DNA of 64,000 bases from Rhodococcus rhodnii (GTDB taxonomy: Bacteria > Actinomycetota > Actinomycetes > Mycobacteriales > Pseudonocardiaceae): NCBI GenBank assembly GCA_000720375.1, contig JOAA01000035.1, positions 87,011-151,010 on the forward strand, given 5' to 3'. Below the pieces are notes generated by a model. The model ran no database searches. It had not been told where the DNA came from and saw only the letters and a list, made by a program, of their open reading frames with translations. Below are positions 1 through 7,833 of this stretch, in pieces (the first letter of the stretch is position 1; every line of letters starts with the position of its first letter). Made by a program: the position numbers and the translations under genes.

Positions 1-2
1 AA

Positions 3-821
3 CTGCCTGTTGCCGAGGGCGCTTCGCTGGTTCGGCGGATGCATTCGCCGCACGACTTCGCCATCGACCCGCTGCCGAATCTGCTGTTCAGCCGCGATTC
101 GTCGGTGTGGATCGGCGACCGCGTCGCCATCGCCTCGCTCGCGATGCCCGCGCGCGTACGGGAAACCTCTGTGCTGGACCTGGTTTACGCGTACCACCCG
201 CGTTTCCGGTTGTCCGGGCGTGCTTATGGTGCGCACTCGGCTCCGGTTGAGGGCGGCGACGTTCTGCTTCTCGCGCCTGGCGTTCTCGCTATTGGCGTCG
301 GCGAGCGCACGACGCCCGCGGGCGCGGAATCCCTTGCACGGTCCGCTTTCAACGACGGCCTCGCACACACCGTGCTCGCCGTACCGATCGCGCAGGACCG
401 CGCGACCATGCACCTCGACACCGTGTGCACGATGGTCGACCGGGACGCGGTTGTGATGTATCCGGCCGTGCGGGACACGTTGGTCGCGTATCCCATGCAG
501 TCCGATGGTTCCGGCGGAGTTGTCGCGTCCGGTCCCGTGCCTTTCTTGTCGGCCGCCGCCGAGGCAATGGGAATCGACCGGCTTCGTGTCATTGACACCG
601 GCCTGGACTCCGTCACCGCTGAGCGTGAGCAATGGGACGACGGCAACAACACCTTGGCACTCGCTCCGGGTGTTGTCGTGGCGTACGAGCGGAACGTGGA
701 AACCAATGCAAGACTGACCGAGGCTGGCATCGAGGTGCTTGCCATCAGCGGCTCTGAGCTGGGCTCGGGCCGTGGCGGGCCGCGCTGCATGTCGTGCCCG
801 ATCAACCGCGACTCGCTGTAG
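3..821 (+). CDS. arcA: Arginine deiminase, 3' part (5' end outside window)
   Basis: Arginine deiminase hydrolyses L-arginine to citrulline and ammonia, the first step of the cytoplasmic ADI pathway. The frame is open from base 3, so the start lies outside the window and about 272 residues are visible. Seen: the substrate-binding block [13 protein letters not shown] near residues 24-36 of the fragment, an EGGD turn, MHLDT with the catalytic-type histidine, and a C-terminal [14 protein letters not shown] in which the first Cys (fragment residue 262) occupies the nucleophile position of the family. The stop is followed directly by two iron boxes belonging to the next gene. No carbamate kinase or ornithine transcarbamylase gene follows, so any arc operon would lie to the left. 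Confidence 0.93.
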   Translation: MPVAEGASLVRRMHSPHDFAIDPLPNLLFSRDSSVWIGDRVAIASLAMPARVRETSVLDLVYAYHPRFRLSGRAYGAHSAPVEGGDVLLLAPGVLAIGVGERTTPAGAESLARSAFNDGLAHTVLAVPIAQDRATMHLDTVCTMVDRDAVVMYPAVRDTLVAYPMQSDGSGGVVASGPVPFLSAAAEAMGIDRLRVIDTGLDSVTAEREQWDDGNNTLALAPGVVVAYERNVETNARLTEAGIEVLAISGSELGSGRGGPRCMSCPINRDSL

Positions 822-826
822 AGAAT

Positions 827-845
827 TTAGGAATGCCTAACCTGA
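827..845. promoter_or_regulatory. Iron box 1 (IdeR/DtxR-type operator)
   Basis: The 19-mer TTAGGAATGCCTAACCTGA matches the actinobacterial IdeR consensus (TTAGGTTAGGCTAACCTAA) at 14 of 19 positions. It lies about 110-125 bp upstream of the ferritin start. In mycobacteria IdeR activates ferritin (bfrB) from tandem iron boxes at such an upstream position; that this site works the same way is inference. Confidence 0.7.
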
Positions 846-862
846 AATAGGGCATCCTTATT

Positions 863-881
863 TTCAGTTAGGCTTTCCTAA
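863..881. promoter_or_regulatory. Iron box 2 (IdeR/DtxR-type operator)
   Basis: The 19-mer TTCAGTTAGGCTTTCCTAA matches the IdeR consensus at 15 of 19 positions. Its centre is 36 bp from that of box 1, so the two sites lie on nearly the same face of the helix. It sits 71-90 bp upstream of the ferritin ATG, where binding would fit activation rather than repression. Confidence 0.72.
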
Positions 882-952
882 AAAGCGCCACAATCGGTTG
901 GTTTTCGCCACATTATTTTGCCCCTAAAGGGTGATGGCGTTACCGTGGAAAT

Positions 953-1483
953 ATGACCAGCAAGTTCCATCAGCTGCTGCAGCAGCAGATCCGCAACGAG
1001 TTCACGGCTTCCCAGCAGTACATCGCGGTGGCGGTGTGGTTCGACGACCAGGACCTCCCGCAGCTGGCCAAGCACTTCTACCACCAGGCGCTGGAAGAGC
1101 GTAACCACGCGATGATGATCGTGCAGTACCTGCTGGACAACGACATCAAGGTGGCGATCCCCGGCATCGACGAGGTCCGCAACGACTTCGCCGAGGCGGC
1201 CGAGCTGATCGAGCTGGCCCTCAACCAGGAACGGCAGGTCACCGACGAGGTGATCGCCCTGGCCAAGGCCGCCCGCGACGAGGACGACTACAAGGGCGAG
1301 CAGTTCATGCAGTGGTTCCTCAAGGAACAGGTGGAAGAGGTCGCGCAGATGTCGACGCTGTTCAACGTCGTCAAGCGCAGCAACGGCAACCTGTTCGACG
1401 TGGAGACCTTCATCGCCCGCGAGTCCGTCGGCGACGGCGGCAGCGACTCCGGCGCGCCCCGCGCGGCAGGCGGCTCGCTGTAA
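953..1483 (+). CDS. bfrB: Ferritin (BfrB type)
   Basis: Non-haem ferritin of 176 residues that oxidises Fe(II) and stores it as a ferric core in a 24-subunit shell in the cytoplasm. Seen: four-helix ferritin pattern with ferroxidase-type ligands E16 and the ExxH pair E49/H52, a conserved Tyr23, and later acidic helices (NQER, KEQVEEV). The C-terminal 25 residues are a Gly/Ser/Ala-rich tail, as in mycobacterial BfrB. The ATG is preceded by GTGGAAAT, a weak ribosome site. Two iron boxes upstream point to iron-dependent transcription. The gene is monocistronic: a strong hairpin follows and the next gene is convergent. Confidence 0.93.
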   Translation: MTSKFHQLLQQQIRNEFTASQQYIAVAVWFDDQDLPQLAKHFYHQALEERNHAMMIVQYLLDNDIKVAIPGIDEVRNDFAEAAELIELALNQERQVTDEVIALAKAARDEDDYKGEQFMQWFLKEQVEEVAQMSTLFNVVKRSNGNLFDVETFIARESVGDGGSDSGAPRAAGGSL

Positions 1484-1489
1484 GGCGCG

Positions 1490-1527
1490 GTGACCGGGTC
1501 ACCGCACACCGCGGACGACCCGGTCAC
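1490..1527. terminator. Hairpin between convergent genes
   Basis: Perfect 11-bp stem GTGACCGGGTC / GACCCGGTCAC with a 16-nt loop, 7 bp after the ferritin stop and 12 bp from the convergent membrane-protein stop. No T-tract on the plus side; typical of GC-rich actinobacterial terminators. Confidence 0.7.
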
Positions 1528-1538
1528 AAAAGTCGAAG

Positions 1539-2330
1539 CTAGCTGACGCAGTCCTGTTGGGCGGCAAGCAGGTTGAGGCCGGAGACTTTGCCGCCTGTGA
1601 ACGAGAACTGGTACTTCGCCGACGCGTTCCCGGGCACCTTCGCCGAATTGCCGCTGAAGTCGGGGTACGCGGTCTTCACCGCGTCCAGCGTCGAGCCGAT
1701 GCCGACTCGTTCCGGTGTGGCGACACCGGAACGGAACACGAAGCCGACCACCCCGCTGTCCGGCGACACCCACACGGTTCCGCCTGCCGTCTTCGTCGCA
1801 TACGAGGTGCAGCCGGTCGTCGGTGGTTTCTGGGTTGCTTGCACCTGGCCGGTGGCGAGCAGTTCGTCCTCGGTCATGCCGAGGCGCATTTTCCCGAAAC
1901 CGTTTGGTCCCAATGTCGCCGCGGGGGCGATGGGTGGCACGGTGGTCGAAGTCGCCGACGGTGGGTTGCGGACGGTTCCCGGTGTTGGTTCGACCGGCCT
2001 GCTTGTGGCCGAGGGCGCGGAGGGCAGAGTGGACATCTCCGTTGTCGTGGACGACGGAGGTGCTTGCGATGGCGCCGACGACGGGTTGTCGACGGGAAGA
2101 TCGGTGGGTTGGTTGGCCATCTGGCTCGACTGAGGGCTCGGTTGCGCCAGAACGAAGGCACCGCCTGCGAGCACTGCCGCGCTGAGTACGCCGGCCGCGG
2201 ACATCATCGCGACGCGACGGCGCTTCACCCGCTTGGCGCCCGCGACAACATGCGTCTCGGCGTCGGGTGCGGCGCGCATGTCCAGTCGCTCGTCCTTGAA
2301 CAAGCGATTCAGCTCGTCTTCCAGATCCAT
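1539..2330 (-). CDS. Single-pass membrane protein, likely anti-sigma partner
   Basis: Protein of 263 residues: a charged cytoplasmic segment (1-39), one membrane helix (about 40-62), a Pro/Ser/Thr-rich linker (about 65-140) and an exported C-terminal domain (about 145-263) with two cysteines. That domain has two similar short motifs (MRLGMTEDEL and VGIGSTLDAVKTAYP) of the kind seen in BamE/SmpA-like folds; the resemblance is weak. The ATG lies 1 nt after the stop of the upstream sigma-factor gene, with the ribosome site GGGAGGTG inside that gene, so the two are translationally coupled. By position and topology it is probably the regulator of that sigma factor. No canonical zinc-finger HxxxCxxC motif is present. 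Confidence 0.75.
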   Translation of the reverse strand: MDLEDELNRLFKDERLDMRAAPDAETHVVAGAKRVKRRRVAMMSAAGVLSAAVLAGGAFVLAQPSPQSSQMANQPTDLPVDNPSSAPSQAPPSSTTTEMSTLPSAPSATSRPVEPTPGTVRNPPSATSTTVPPIAPAATLGPNGFGKMRLGMTEDELLATGQVQATQKPPTTGCTSYATKTAGGTVWVSPDSGVVGFVFRSGVATPERVGIGSTLDAVKTAYPDFSGNSAKVPGNASAKYQFSFTGGKVSGLNLLAAQQDCVS

Positions 2331-2331
2331 G

Positions 2332-2817
2332 TCAACACCTCCCTTCCTCCGTCGCCTGCAAGCGCGTGCGCAAAGTCGCCATCGCCTTGCTCGCCTGACT
2401 CTTCACCGTCCCCGCGCTCACTCCGAGGGTTGTGGCGATCTCCGCCTCCGAGAGGCCTTCGTAGTAGCGCAGCACTATTACCGCACGTTGCCTTGGCGGC
2501 AGTGCACGCAGTGCCTGCCAGAGGGGCTCGTTCTCAAAAGGGTCCTGTGCCGCCACCGCCGCGACGTCAGGCAGTTCGGCGACAAGGCTTTCCTTCCGCG
2601 TACGGCGCCACCTGCTGATGTGCGTATTCGCCATGGCGCGGCGGGTGTAGGCGAGTGGGTCTCCGGTGTTCCTGACAACACGAGCCCACCTCGAACCGAT
2701 CTTCTCCAGCACGGTCTGCACCAAGTCAGCCGCGTCATGCGGGTTGCCGGTGAGCGCGTGGCCGTAGCGGAGCAGTCCGGGCAGAGCGGCCCGGACGAAC
2801 TCGCCGAAGTCATCCAC
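2332..2817 (-). CDS. SigE-family ECF RNA polymerase sigma factor
   Basis: ECF sigma factor of about 161 residues. Region 2 spans DFGEFVRAALPGLLRYGHALTGNPHDAADLVQ (about 3-34) and region 4 the helix-turn-helix EGLSEAEIATTLGVSAGTVKSQASKAM near the C-terminus, after the conserved LPPRQRAVIVLRYYE. The pattern is that of the short actinobacterial SigE/SigM-like family. The GTG at 2817 is chosen because GGGGGAG lies 9 nt upstream; an alternative GTG at 2862 would add 15 residues that do not look conserved. It is coupled to the downstream membrane protein. The signal it responds to cannot be read from the sequence. Confidence 0.85.
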   Translation of the reverse strand: MDDFGEFVRAALPGLLRYGHALTGNPHDAADLVQTVLEKIGSRWARVVRNTGDPLAYTRRAMANTHISRWRRTRKESLVAELPDVAAVAAQDPFENEPLWQALRALPPRQRAVIVLRYYEGLSEAEIATTLGVSAGTVKSQASKAMATLRTRLQATEEGRC

Positions 2818-2907
2818 GGCGTAGCTCTCCCCCAGTTCGGGGTTGAGCATTCCCACCGTCACACGCAGAACACGCCCAAGGCTGTGCAGGGGTTGCCTCG
2901 AGTTTCA

Positions 2908-3252
2908 TCACGGGTTCGCCAGCACCGCGGGCAGCGCGAAGATCCCGTCCGGACCGGGCGGGAAGTCGATGACGTCGACCACCGCGTCTTTGTTGATCGG
3001 GCCGTACACGTGCGGGAACCACGGTCCGTCAGGCGGCCCGACGACTGGACGCTCCCACCTCACTGGAGCGTCCAGCCGAGCCGGGTCGATCACCAGCAGC
3101 ACCAGATCCGTCCGCCCGCTGAACAGCAGGTTCGCCGGCAGGTGCACGGTGCCGAAATCCGAGCAGTGCACAAAGCCCTCGACATGCAGCGACTCCGGCC
3201 GGTACACGTCCTGCGGTGGCCATTCGTCCCGGCCACACATGTGCAGAATCAC
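2908..3252 (-). CDS. DUF952 family protein
   Basis: Small cytoplasmic protein of 114 residues. It starts VILHMCGRDEW and contains EGFVHCSDFGTVHLPANLLF and a later WFPHVYGPINKDAVVDV, the pattern of DUF952 proteins, whose fold is related to ADP-ribosyltransferase-like domains; the biochemical role is unknown. The GTG start at 3252 overlaps the stop of the upstream DUF5926 gene by four bases (GTGA), indicating translational coupling. Longer in-frame starts further upstream would run through the neighbour and give an Arg-rich extension, so they were discarded. Confidence 0.82.
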   Translation of the reverse strand: MILHMCGRDEWPPQDVYRPESLHVEGFVHCSDFGTVHLPANLLFSGRTDLVLLVIDPARLDAPVRWERPVVGPPDGPWFPHVYGPINKDAVVDVIDFPPGPDGIFALPAVLANP

Positions 3253-4202
3253 CGGATCGTGACCTGCCGACCGATCAGGCCGTCCCGGGCACGACGCTCT
3301 TCGCTGGTCAGCGGCTTGTCGACAAGTGCTTCGGCCAGCCGCGCACCGAGCTCGGCGACCGGCTTCTCCCACTCGCGCGCGTGCATCTCGTTGTCCAGAT
3401 CCCACACCGGCACCAGCAAGCCGTGAGCACGGAACGAGCCCGCGTACTTCGAGCCTTCACCGAGGGTCAGGCCACCCGCGGCGCTGAGCCGGGCCAGCGC
3501 GGCCATCAGCTCTTCCTCCGGCTCCGGGCGGACCCAACGCAGATACGCCTTGTCGCCCGCGAGCGTCCAGTACGCGGCGTCGCCGACCCGCTGGGTGGGC
3601 ATGATCGCCTCGTTGGCGCGCTCCAGCGACAGCGCGACGTCGCCGGTCGGTTCGGCGTCCGGGGCCAGCCACCAGTTGAAGTTCTCGTGGATCTCCGGCT
3701 CGAAGGGCGCGTCCACGTCGAGGATGTCCTGCAGCCGCTCGGTGTGCTCGTCGTCCTGGCTGACCACGCTCAGCACGTCGCCCGGGTTGGCGTCCTGCGT
3801 CCACAGGATCGCCCTGGCGATGTCCCGGCTGATGTCCAGCGAGCGGGTCTGTACCTGCAGCCCGATGAACGCGGCCTCATCGCCGTCGCCACGGACCAGG
3901 CCCGCGGACGCCAACGGCAGCACGGTGCCCAGCGTGACCGGACGCTTCGGGTCCGACGCGAGCTTCAGTTGCACGGTGGCCGACGGCACGAACTCACGCA
4001 GCGCGACCAGCTCGCACTCGGCGGACAGGCCCTCGAACGGCCGCGCGACGGCGACCTCGGTGACTCCGCCCGGCGCGCCGTGGCACGCCTTGTAGCGCTT
4101 GCCTGAGCCGCACGGGCACGCCTGGCGCGGGTTGATCCCTTCGTCGCCGGCTGCCGAACGCCGTGCTCTTCTGGCCTGCTTCGCCCCGGCGCCCTTGCCC
4201 AC
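3249..4202 (-). CDS. DUF5926 protein with SEC-C zinc motif
   Basis: Protein of 317 residues. After a basic N-terminus it carries a SEC-C-type zinc-binding motif, ACPCGSGKRYKACHG (about residues 28-42), like that at the SecA C-terminus. The rest is an acidic, Trp-containing globular domain (for example ENFNWWLAPDAEPTGD) matching actinobacterial DUF5926. Function unknown; SEC-C motifs often mediate ribosome or protein contacts. The start is GTG, with the ribosome site GGGAG 6 nt upstream, overlapping the end of the glycerophosphodiesterase gene. The order GDPD, DUF5926, DUF952 on the minus strand with 9-nt and overlapping junctions indicates one operon. Confidence 0.85.
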   Translation of the reverse strand: MGKGAGAKQARRARRSAAGDEGINPRQACPCGSGKRYKACHGAPGGVTEVAVARPFEGLSAECELVALREFVPSATVQLKLASDPKRPVTLGTVLPLASAGLVRGDGDEAAFIGLQVQTRSLDISRDIARAILWTQDANPGDVLSVVSQDDEHTERLQDILDVDAPFEPEIHENFNWWLAPDAEPTGDVALSLERANEAIMPTQRVGDAAYWTLAGDKAYLRWVRPEPEEELMAALARLSAAGGLTLGEGSKYAGSFRAHGLLVPVWDLDNEMHAREWEKPVAELGARLAEALVDKPLTSEERRARDGLIGRQVTIR

Positions 4203-4211
4203 AACAACTCC

Positions 4212-4940
4212 CTATCTCGACGGTTCGGACTCCGGGACGGTACCGCGCAGAACTTCCAAGGTCGCGGCGGGCTTGTTGGTCGCGATGAACCGCACACCCA
4301 GCTCCCGGCAAAGCCTGACGTCCGCTGGCTCGTCCACCGTCCAGCAGTACACCGGCCGTCCGACGCGGCCGACGAACCCGGGATCGGCCCGCAGCCGTTC
4401 GATCGAAGGTCCCACGTAATCACCGACGCGCGGCACCATGCGGGTTCCGACGAGCATCACGGTCGGCAGTTGCGGCGCGTGCCGCTGGACTCGGCGGATC
4501 GCCTGCGCGGAGAAGGACATCACCACGACTGGGGATTCGTCCTTGCTGGCCGGTCTGGCCAGGCCGTGCCTGGCCAGCAGCGCGACCAGCTTGGCTTCGA
4601 CCAGGCCGCCGTAGCGGACCGGGTGCTTGGTCTCGATGAACAGGCGCACACCGGGTGGACGCATCTGCAGCAACGTGTCCAGCCGCAGGACCCCGGGTTC
4701 CGAGTCGCCCCAGCTCAGCTCGTCGAGCTGGGCGATCGTCATGGTGCTGACGACTCCGCTACCGGATGACGTCCGGTCGACCCGGCGGTCGTGCACGCAG
4801 ACGAGCTCGCCGTCCTTGGTCAGCCGGACATCGCATTCCAACCCCGTGGCCTGCTGGACCAGCGCGAGCTCGTACGCGGCGTACGTGTGCTCGGCCAGGT
4901 CAGCGGAGGCACCACGGTGTGCGACGACTTCTGGCAACAC
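4212..4940 (-). CDS. Glycerophosphodiester phosphodiesterase
   Basis: GDPD-family enzyme of about 242 residues that hydrolyses glycerophosphodiesters to glycerol-3-phosphate and an alcohol. Seen: N-terminal VVAHRGAS (catalytic His-Arg), ECDVRLTKDGELVCVHDRRVDRTS (the E-x-D metal ligands and the second catalytic His), a later IETKHP, and the C-terminal VYCWTVDEPADV. No signal peptide, so cytoplasmic. The GTG at 4940 puts HRG at residues 8-10 as in relatives; the frame stays open upstream, but those residues have no family character. The 5' end faces a P450 gene across an inverted repeat. Confidence 0.88.
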   Translation of the reverse strand: MLPEVVAHRGASADLAEHTYAAYELALVQQATGLECDVRLTKDGELVCVHDRRVDRTSSGSGVVSTMTIAQLDELSWGDSEPGVLRLDTLLQMRPPGVRLFIETKHPVRYGGLVEAKLVALLARHGLARPASKDESPVVVMSFSAQAIRRVQRHAPQLPTVMLVGTRMVPRVGDYVGPSIERLRADPGFVGRVGRPVYCWTVDEPADVRLCRELGVRFIATNKPAATLEVLRGTVPESEPSR

Positions 4941-4965
4941 CCCGTGATCGTCGCACGGGTGCCCT

Positions 4966-4998
4966 AGCAACCGTGTGAACTGCGGACATACGGTTGCT
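4966..4998. promoter_or_regulatory. Inverted repeat between divergent GDPD and P450 genes
   Basis: Perfect 9-bp arms AGCAACCGT (4966-4974) and ACGGTTGCT (4990-4998) with a 15-nt spacer. It ends 3 bp before the P450 ATG and begins 25 bp upstream of the GDPD start. It could be an operator shared by both promoters or a hairpin covering the P450 start region; there is no ribosome site between it and the ATG. Confidence 0.5.
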
Positions 4999-5001
4999 GA
5001 C

Positions 5002-6156
5002 ATGCCGTTTGACCCTCGGGATCCCGATTTCGTCGCCGACCCGTACCCGACGTTCGCAGCGTTGCGTGACCAAGCCCAGGTCCACGTACATCCTGATCTT
5101 GGGATGGCGATCACGGTGTCGCACGCCGCGAGCTCCGAGGTGCTGCGTAACCGCGGACTCGGCCGGATCTGGCGGGACGCCACCCCGGTCGAGCAGTTCA
5201 CGTCGTTCAACCTGTTGCACCGCAACTCTTTGCTGGAGAACGAGCCGCCGACGCACACCAGATTGCGGCGACTTGTATCGGCCGCATTCGGACGCGGGCA
5301 CACCGAGCGGCTGCGCCCGTGGGTCGAGGAGCTCGCCGGGCAACTGGTCGACGAGTTGAAAGGCGGCGGCGACCTGCTGGAAAAGCTGGCCGCGCCGCTG
5401 CCGGTCGAGGTGATCGCCGAGCTGCTCGGGGTGCCCAAGGCCGACCGGTCGAAGCTGGTGCCGTGGTCGAACGCGATCGTGAAGATGTACGAGTACGGCC
5501 TGCCCGAGGAGTCCCGGCGCGACGCCGAGCAGGCCGCGGGCGAGTTCGTGGCCTACTTGCGAGAACTCGCCAAGGACCCGGCGCCGGAGAGCCTGATCAA
5601 CGACCTGGTCGCGGCGCACGACGGCGAGAAGCTGGACCAGGACGAACTGGTCGCGACGGCCGTGCTGTTCCTGATGGCAGGCCATGAGGCGACCGTGAAC
5701 GTGATCGGCAACGGTGTGGTCGCGCTGATGCGCGACCGGGCCCAATGGCAGCGGCTGATTGACGATCCTTCGTTGCTGCCAACGGCTGTGGAGGAGCTCA
5801 TCCGTTACGACGCGCCGCTGCAGATGTTCGAGCGCACGGCGACCGAGGAAGTCACGATCGCGGGTCACACCCTCCAACCCGGCCAGAAAATCGCCGCGCT
5901 GCTCGGCGCTGCCGCGCGTGACCCGCGGGTCTTCGACCAGCCGGACACGCTGGACGTCGGCCGGAATCCCAACCCGCACCTGGGTTTCGGTGCCGGTATC
6001 CACTACTGCGTCGGCGCGCCGCTCGCCCGCGTGGAGATCACGGCCGCGCTGAAGGCGTTGACAACGCGGATGCCCGATCTTCAGCTGGACGGCGAGCCGG
6101 AGCGCCGCCCGGAGTTCGTGATCAGGGGATTGCGCACGCTCCCCGTGATCGGTTAG
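5002..6156 (+). CDS. Cytochrome P450
   Basis: Soluble bacterial class I P450 of 384 residues, a haem monooxygenase needing ferredoxin and reductase. Seen: I-helix AGHEATVN with the oxygen-activating acid/threonine pair (about 225-231), K-helix ExxR (E265-R268), and the haem-binding loop FGAGIHYCVGAPLARVE with the thiolate ligand C336. It begins MPFDPRDPDFVADPYPTF, typical of biosynthetic and catabolic actinobacterial P450s. An in-frame GTG at 4975 would add nine residues inside the inverted repeat, so the ATG at 5002 is preferred; the message may be leaderless. No ferredoxin gene lies beside it. Substrate unknown. Confidence 0.92.
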   Translation: MPFDPRDPDFVADPYPTFAALRDQAQVHVHPDLGMAITVSHAASSEVLRNRGLGRIWRDATPVEQFTSFNLLHRNSLLENEPPTHTRLRRLVSAAFGRGHTERLRPWVEELAGQLVDELKGGGDLLEKLAAPLPVEVIAELLGVPKADRSKLVPWSNAIVKMYEYGLPEESRRDAEQAAGEFVAYLRELAKDPAPESLINDLVAAHDGEKLDQDELVATAVLFLMAGHEATVNVIGNGVVALMRDRAQWQRLIDDPSLLPTAVEELIRYDAPLQMFERTATEEVTIAGHTLQPGQKIAALLGAAARDPRVFDQPDTLDVGRNPNPHLGFGAGIHYCVGAPLARVEITAALKALTTRMPDLQLDGEPERRPEFVIRGLRTLPVIG

Positions 6157-6286
6157 CTACCTACCGATGCGTCAGGTCACGGTTCGGCCTGGCGCTTGCT
6201 CGGCCAAGAGACACAGAGCTACCTTCCGATATGTCGTGATCTAGATCACTACGCCCGGTTTGCACCGTCGCAGAGGAAGGGCGCGG

Positions 6287-7069
6287 ATGCTGTCGGTCAG
6301 CAACCTGGAAGTTGTCTACGACGACGTCGTACTGGTCCTCCGTGGTCTGAGCCTCGACGTCCCGGCCGGGTCGATCGTGGCGGTTCTCGGCGCGAACGGC
6401 GCGGGCAAGACGACGTTGCTCCGCGCGGTCACCGGTCTGCTCGTGCCACATCGAGGCAAGATCACCAAGGGCACAGTCCGGTTGGACGGCGACGACATCA
6501 CCGGCGCCGACCCGGCGAAGATCGTCCGCAAGGGCATCGCACAGGTGCTCGAAGGCCGCCGGGTGTTCGCCGAGATCACCGTGGACGAGAACCTCCGCGC
6601 CGGCGCGTACACGCGGCGATCGCGTACCGAGGTCAAGGAGTCGTACGCGCGCGTGCTCGACCTGTTCCCGGTACTCGCGAAACGCCGGAAATCCATCGCC
6701 GGGTACCTGTCCGGCGGCGAACAGCAAATGCTCGCGATCGGCCGTGCCCTGATGGCCTCGCCACGATTGCTCTTGCTGGACGAACCGTCGTTGGGCCTGG
6801 CGCCGCGGCTGGTCGAGCAGGTCCGGGACATCATCGTGCAGATCAACCAGCAGGGCACGAGCGTGCTGCTGATCGAGCAGAACGCGGTGATGGCGCTGGC
6901 GATCGCGAACTCCGGCTACGTGCTGGAGAACGGCAAGGTCGTCAAGGACGGGCCGGCCGCGGATCTGCTTGCCGACGAGGACATCCGCGAGTTCTACCTG
7001 GGGTCGGGCGAGCGACGGTCGTTCGCCGACATCAAGAGCTACCGCAGGAGGAAGCGTTGGAGCGCCTGA
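6287..7069 (+). CDS. livF: Branched-chain-type ABC transporter ATPase LivF
   Basis: ATP-binding subunit of 260 residues for a high-affinity branched-chain amino acid type (HAAT) importer. Seen: Walker A GANGAGKTT (35-43), the ABC signature LSGGEQQM, Walker B LLLLDEPSLGLAP, and IEQN in place of the H-loop region, characteristic of LivF. The ATG at 6287 follows GAGGAAGG. The next gene starts inside its 3' end. First gene of the operon livF, livG, acyl-CoA ligase, livH, livM, livK. The adjacent ligase suggests a carboxylic acid substrate rather than a free amino acid; that is inference. Confidence 0.92.
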   Translation: MLSVSNLEVVYDDVVLVLRGLSLDVPAGSIVAVLGANGAGKTTLLRAVTGLLVPHRGKITKGTVRLDGDDITGADPAKIVRKGIAQVLEGRRVFAEITVDENLRAGAYTRRSRTEVKESYARVLDLFPVLAKRRKSIAGYLSGGEQQMLAIGRALMASPRLLLLDEPSLGLAPRLVEQVRDIIVQINQQGTSVLLIEQNAVMALAIANSGYVLENGKVVKDGPAADLLADEDIREFYLGSGERRSFADIKSYRRRKRWSA

Positions 7070-7833
7070 CGCCGTTGCTCGAGGTGCGGGACCTGGTGTT
7101 GCGGTTCGGCGGGGTGACCGCGCTGGACGGGGTGAGCTTCGACGTCGGCGCGGGCGAGCTCTACGCGATCATCGGGCCGAACGGCGCGGGAAAGACGTCG
7201 ATCTTCAACTGCCTCAACGGTGTCTACCGGCCGCAGCAGGGCACGATCACGCTCGACGGGACCGTGTTGACCGGCAAGTCGCCCGCCGCGATCGCCTCGC
7301 TCGGGGTGGCTCGGACGTTTCAGAACCTGGGGCTGTTCGAGCACCTGAGCCTGATCGACAACCTGATGCTCGGCCGTCATCACCTGATGAAGACCGGGAT
7401 GCTGTCCGGAATGCTCTGGTGGGGCCGGGCCAAACGCGAGGAACTGGCGCACCGCGAGGCCGTCGAGTCGATCATCGAACTGCTCGAGCTGGAGTCGTAT
7501 CGCCGGATGCCCGCCGGACTTTTGCCTTACGGCGTGGCGAAACGCGCCGAGCTTGGTCGTGCGCTGGCGATGGAGCCGACGCTGCTGTTGCTGGACGAGC
7601 CGGTGGCGGGGATGAACCTCGAAGAGACCGAGGACATGGCGCGGTACCTGACCGAAGTACGCAAGCAACTGCCGTTGACGATGATCCTGGTCGAGCACGA
7701 CATGCGACTGGTGATGGACCTGGCCACGCAAGTGCTCGCGCTGGACTTCGGCGTGGTGATCGCGTCCGGCACGCCCGCGCAGGTGCAGGACGATCCACAG
7801 GTCATCGAGGCATACCTGGGCGGTGCGGCATGA
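7057..7833 (+). CDS. livG: Branched-chain-type ABC transporter ATPase LivG
   Basis: Second ATP-binding subunit, 258 residues. Seen: Walker A GPNGAGKTS (40-48), the LivG-type signature LPYGVAKRAELGRAL, Walker B LLLLDEPVAGMN and the H-loop VEHDM. The TTG at 7057 is chosen because AGGAGG lies 5 nt upstream, at 7046-7051; it overlaps livF by 13 nt. Its stop overlaps the ATG of the ligase gene (ATGA). LivF and LivG form the nucleotide-binding heterodimer under the LivH/LivM channel. Confidence 0.92.
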   Translation: MERLTPLLEVRDLVLRFGGVTALDGVSFDVGAGELYAIIGPNGAGKTSIFNCLNGVYRPQQGTITLDGTVLTGKSPAAIASLGVARTFQNLGLFEHLSLIDNLMLGRHHLMKTGMLSGMLWWGRAKREELAHREAVESIIELLELESYRRMPAGLLPYGVAKRAELGRALAMEPTLLLLDEPVAGMNLEETEDMARYLTEVRKQLPLTMILVEHDMRLVMDLATQVLALDFGVVIASGTPAQVQDDPQVIEAYLGGAA

